Shown piece by piece: positions 6,083 to 8,584 of a DNA stretch of 8,584 nucleotides. The number at the start of each line of letters is the position of its first letter. Position 1 is the stretch's first letter. The translations under genes were made by a program, and so were the position numbers. The notes beneath the pieces are model-generated. The model saw only the letters and a list, made by a program, of their open reading frames with translations, was not told the origin of the DNA and did not search any database. Location of the stretch: the NCBI GenBank assembly GCA_004000625.1, contig SAUS01000090.1, positions 1 to 8,584 on the forward strand, written 5' to 3'. This stretch comes from Candidatus Cibiobacter qucibialis. Its GTDB lineage: Bacteria; Bacillota; Clostridia; Oscillospirales; Ruminococcaceae.

Positions 6083-7027
6083 ATGATGGAAAAGAACGCT
6101 AAGATCTATGTGGCAGGCCACCGCGGTATGGTGGGTTCCGCCATTGTGCGGGAACTGGAACGCCAGGGATATACCAATATCATTACCCGGACCCATAAAG
6201 AGCTGGACCTGTGCCGCCAGGATGCCGTGGAAGAATTTTTTGCCGCCGAAAAGCCGGAATATGTCTTTTTGGCCGCAGCCAAGGTGGGCGGCATTGTTGC
6301 CAACCAGAACGCTTTGGCGGACTTTATGTATGACAACATGACGCTGGAAATGAACGTGATTCATTCCGCATGGAAAAACGGCTGCAAAAAGCTGGAATTT
6401 TTGGGCTCCTCCTGCATTTACCCGCGCATGGCACCGCAGCCCATGAAGGAAAACTGCCTGCTGACCAGCGAGCTGGAAAAAACCAACGAAGCTTATGCTC
6501 TGGCTAAAATCAGCGGCCTGAAATACTGCGAGTTCCTGAACCGCCAGTATGGCACCGACTACATCAGCGTGATGCCCACCAACCTGTACGGCCCCAACGA
6601 TAACTACCATCCCACCCACAGCCATGTGGTGCCCGCGCTGATCCGCCGCTTCCATGAAGCAAAGGTCAACGGGGTGACCAGCGTGACCTGCTGGGGCGAT
6701 GGCAGCCCGCTGCGCGAGTTTTTGTATGTGGACGATCTGGCAAACCTCTGCGTATTTTTGATGAACAACTACTCCGGCAACGAAACGGTGAACGCAGGCA
6801 CCGGCAAGGAGCTGACCATCAAGGAACTGACCGAGCTGGTAGCCAAGGTTGTGGGCTATACCGGTGAGATTAAGTGGGATCCCACCAAACCCAATGGAAC
6901 ACCGCGCAAGCTGCTGGATGTTTCCAAGGCAACGGGCCTGGGCTGGACCTACAAGACCGAACTGGAGGACGGCCTGCGCCTTGCCTATGAGGACTTTTTG
7001 AATAACCCCATGCGTGCTGAGCGCTGA
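6083..7027 (+). CDS. fcl: GDP-L-fucose synthase (3,5-epimerase/4-reductase)
   Basis: Also called WcaG. It uses NADPH to epimerise C3 and C5 and then reduce C4 of GDP-4-keto-6-deoxymannose, giving GDP-L-fucose. The protein has 314 residues (the E. coli enzyme has 321). It has GHRGMVGSAI (12-21) for the nucleotide, S109/C111 in GSSCIYPR, Y138 and K142 in EAYALAK, and H181 and R189 in THSHVVPALIRRF. These match the S107, C109, Y136, K140, H179 and R187 positions of the E. coli protein. MPTNLYGPNDNYHP and KPNGTPRKLLDV are also intact, so it should be active. AGAAGG (6068-6073) is 9 bases before the ATG at 6083; the ATG at 6086 is a less well spaced alternative. It takes the Gmd product directly and is translated 18 bases downstream of gmd. 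Confidence 0.97.
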   Translation: MMEKNAKIYVAGHRGMVGSAIVRELERQGYTNIITRTHKELDLCRQDAVEEFFAAEKPEYVFLAAAKVGGIVANQNALADFMYDNMTLEMNVIHSAWKNGCKKLEFLGSSCIYPRMAPQPMKENCLLTSELEKTNEAYALAKISGLKYCEFLNRQYGTDYISVMPTNLYGPNDNYHPTHSHVVPALIRRFHEAKVNGVTSVTCWGDGSPLREFLYVDDLANLCVFLMNNYSGNETVNAGTGKELTIKELTELVAKVVGYTGEIKWDPTKPNGTPRKLLDVSKATGLGWTYKTELEDGLRLAYEDFLNNPMRAER

Positions 7028-7043
7028 GAAAGGCGAAACCATT

Positions 7044-8372
7044 ATGAATATTGTGCTGCTTTCCGGCGGGTCCGGCAAGCGCCTGTGGCCGCTATCCAAC
7101 GATATCCGTTCCAAGCAGTTCATTAAAATTTTCAAGTGCCCGGACGGAAGCTATGAATCCATGGTGCAGCGGGTGTACCGCCAGATCAAACAGGTAGACA
7201 AAGGGGCGACTGTGACCATTGCCACCAGCAAGACCCAGGTTTCCGCCATCCACAACCAGCTGGGGGAGGAAGTGGGCATTTCGGTGGAACCGTGCCGCCG
7301 CGATACCTTCCCCGCCATTGCGCTGGCAACGGCCTATCTGGCCGATGTGCAGGGCGTGGACCCGGAGGAGCCGGTGGTGGTCTGCCCGGTGGACCCCTAT
7401 GTGGAGGATGACTACTTTGAGGCACTGAAAGCCTTGAGTGAGCAGGCTGCCAAAAGCGAAGCCAACCTGGTGCTGATGGGCATTGAGCCGACCTACCCCA
7501 GCGAAAAATACGGCTATATTATCCCCAAAAACAGCAGCGCCGTGAGCGATGTTGCAACCTTTAAGGAAAAGCCGGACGCCGAAACGGCAAAGGCTTACAT
7601 CGCCCAGGGAGCGCTGTGGAACGGCGGCGTGTTTGCCTACAAGCTGCGCTATGTGCTGGATAAGGCCCATGAGCTGATCGACTTTACCGATTATAAGGAC
7701 CTGTTTGATAAATATGCCGAGCTGAACAAAATCAGCTTTGACTATGCTGTAGTGGAAAAGGAACCCAAGATCCAGGTTATGCGGTTTGCAGGCCAGTGGA
7801 AGGACCTTGGCACCTGGAACACCCTGACCGAAGCGATGGGCGAGCCCAGCGTGGGCAAGGCCATGATGAACGATACCTGCACCAACGTGCATGTGGTGAA
7901 CGAGCTGAACGTGCCGGTGCTGGCCATGGGCTTGCATGATGTGGTGATCTCTGCAAGCCCGGAGGGAATTCTGGTATCGGATAAAGAGCAGTCCAGCTAC
8001 ATCAAGCCCTATGTGGATAAGATCGACCAGCAGATCATGTTTGCCGAAAAATCCTGGGGCAGCTTCCGCGTACTGGATGTGGAGGACGAAAGCCTGACCA
8101 TCAAGGTGACGCTGAACCCCGGCCACAGCATGAATTACCACAGCCACATGAACCGTGATGAGGTGTGGGTGGTGATTTCCGGCACAGGCCGTACCGTGGT
8201 GGACGGCGTGGAGCGCCCCGTGCATGTGGGCGATGTGGTGCAGATGCAGGCCGGCTGCCGCCATACCGTTCTGGCGGACAGCGAACTGCAGCTGATTGAA
8301 GTACAGCTGGGAAAAGAAATCAGCGTGCATGACAAACAGAAGTTCCCGCTGGAACAGGAAACAACAAGATAA
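7044..8372 (+). CDS. manC: Mannose-1-phosphate guanylyltransferase with C-terminal cupin (ManC)
   Basis: ManC joins mannose-1-phosphate and GTP to give GDP-mannose, the substrate of the Gmd encoded upstream. Of 442 residues, about 1-265 form the nucleotidyltransferase domain, with GGSGKRLWPLS (8-18), SKQF (23-26), FKEKPD (173-178) and WKDLGTW (252-258). About 335-430 form a type II phosphomannose-isomerase-like cupin. There G360-x5-H366-x-H368-x4-E373-x6-G380, followed by H407 in AGCRH, fits cupin motifs 1 and 2, with Gln402 at the usual Pro. The cupin may give mannose-6-phosphate isomerase activity, making the enzyme bifunctional, but that cannot be told from motifs. I chose the ATG at 7044 because GAAAGG (7028-7033) is 10 bases upstream and MNIVLLSGGSGKRLW is the family start. 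An in-frame ATG at 7014 would overlap fcl by 14 bases and add ten unsupported residues. It is last in the operon, followed by a terminator. A phosphomannomutase must come from elsewhere. Confidence 0.95.
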   Translation: MNIVLLSGGSGKRLWPLSNDIRSKQFIKIFKCPDGSYESMVQRVYRQIKQVDKGATVTIATSKTQVSAIHNQLGEEVGISVEPCRRDTFPAIALATAYLADVQGVDPEEPVVVCPVDPYVEDDYFEALKALSEQAAKSEANLVLMGIEPTYPSEKYGYIIPKNSSAVSDVATFKEKPDAETAKAYIAQGALWNGGVFAYKLRYVLDKAHELIDFTDYKDLFDKYAELNKISFDYAVVEKEPKIQVMRFAGQWKDLGTWNTLTEAMGEPSVGKAMMNDTCTNVHVVNELNVPVLAMGLHDVVISASPEGILVSDKEQSSYIKPYVDKIDQQIMFAEKSWGSFRVLDVEDESLTIKVTLNPGHSMNYHSHMNRDEVWVVISGTGRTVVDGVERPVHVGDVVQMQAGCRHTVLADSELQLIEVQLGKEISVHDKQKFPLEQETTR

Positions 8373-8389
8373 CACGAAGATACAGCAGA

Positions 8390-8431
8390 GCACCGTGAGC
8401 TGATGCCGATAAGGCGGCTTACGGTGCTTTT
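8390..8431 (+). terminator. Intrinsic terminator of the gmd-fcl-manC operon
   Basis: GCACCGTGAGC (8390-8400) pairs with GCTTACGGTGC (8417-8427) over 11 bp with one G-U pair and a 16-base loop, followed by TTTT (8428-8431). It begins 17 bases after the manC stop. The following bases, 8432-8523, show no gene or clear promoter. They hold only a small AAATATC/GATATTT dyad (8461-8467 with 8487-8493) of no evident role. Confidence 0.85.
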
Positions 8432-8524
8432 GTGATGCTTCCTGTACTGCCAAAGAGACAAAATATCCGGCGGAGACGGCTTGTGAGATATTTCATATCA
8501 TATACGGCATACGGCAAAATCTGA

Positions 8525-8584
8525 GGCAACACCGCACAATTCCCGCCTTGCGGCTTAAGCACCGCTCCGGCAGCTGCGGCACGG
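8525..8584 (-). mobile_element. MITE-like element, partial copy 3 (right-type end, inverted)
   Basis: These 60 bases are the exact reverse complement of 1053-1112, the right part of the complete element. The copy begins with the right-type terminus GGCAACACCGCACAATTC and runs off the right edge. It has the same orientation as copy 1 and the opposite orientation to copy 2. The single extra matching base at 8524 is probably chance or part of the target. The far end and the target duplication are outside the window. Confidence 0.8.

Noticed and set aside
7014..7043. Ten-residue extension of manC overlapping the end of fcl
   Set aside because: The ATG at 7044 has the well-spaced ribosome site and the conserved N-terminus directly follows it.
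5027..7135. 702-codon minus-strand open frame opposite gmd and fcl, and a 453-codon one at 7092-8453
   Set aside because: They are shadows of the well-supported gmd, fcl and manC genes, with no motifs, no ribosome sites and biased composition.
8461..8493. AAATATC...GATATTT dyad and a tacggca tandem after manC
   Set aside because: Short AT-rich symmetry without a promoter, T-tract or gene nearby; no function can be supported.
1..8584. CRISPR array, tRNA, rRNA, toxin-antitoxin or defence genes
   Set aside because: None was found. The only repeats are the element copies and small dyads, and all coding space is taken by known families.

Overview
The window looks like chromosomal DNA of a GC-rich Gram-positive gut anaerobe, most likely a Clostridia member of the Oscillospiraceae (Faecalibacterium/Gemmiger/Subdoligranulum type). 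This placement is an inference. It rests on base composition, good Shine-Dalgarno sites, sigma-A-like promoters, and the style of the heterodimeric ABC exporter and ManC proteins. No taxonomic marker gene is present.

Layout. Bases 1-55 are the end of a small repeated element that runs off the left edge. A leftward promoter (83-111) fires into it. A strong bidirectional hairpin terminator (117-159) separates this from a leftward TetR-family regulator gene (287-850) with its own promoter (890-919). A complete 172-bp MITE-like element (941-1112) with 18-bp imperfect terminal inverted repeats and a TTTA target duplication lies between the regulator and two overlapping leftward genes (1114-2976 and 2954-4705). 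These two encode the subunits of a heterodimeric ABC exporter and are driven by a TTGACC-N17-TATAAT promoter (4763-4791). A divergent promoter (4827-4855) inside a dyad-rich region then drives a rightward three-gene operon, gmd-fcl-manC (4976-8372), closed by a terminator (8390-8431). Bases 8432-8523 hold no gene or site I can support. A third copy of the element begins at 8525 and runs off the right edge.

How the genes work together. ManC makes GDP-mannose, Gmd dehydrates it to GDP-4-keto-6-deoxymannose, and Fcl epimerises and reduces that to GDP-L-fucose. The cassette therefore supplies activated fucose for surface glycans, but no fucosyltransferase or mannose-1-phosphate-making enzyme is in the window. 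The two ABC half-transporters have the complementary motif losses of a one-degenerate-site heterodimer (TM287/288, BmrCD, LmrCD type). They probably export drugs or other amphipathic compounds, and the codirectional TetR regulator is a candidate controller.

The genes belong to known families. The least ordinary feature is the non-autonomous element. Three copies occur in 8.6 kb, with alternating orientation and identical sequence where they can be compared. One copy sits exactly on a stop codon, and the copies flank both modules. I see no defence system, CRISPR array, tRNA or rRNA.
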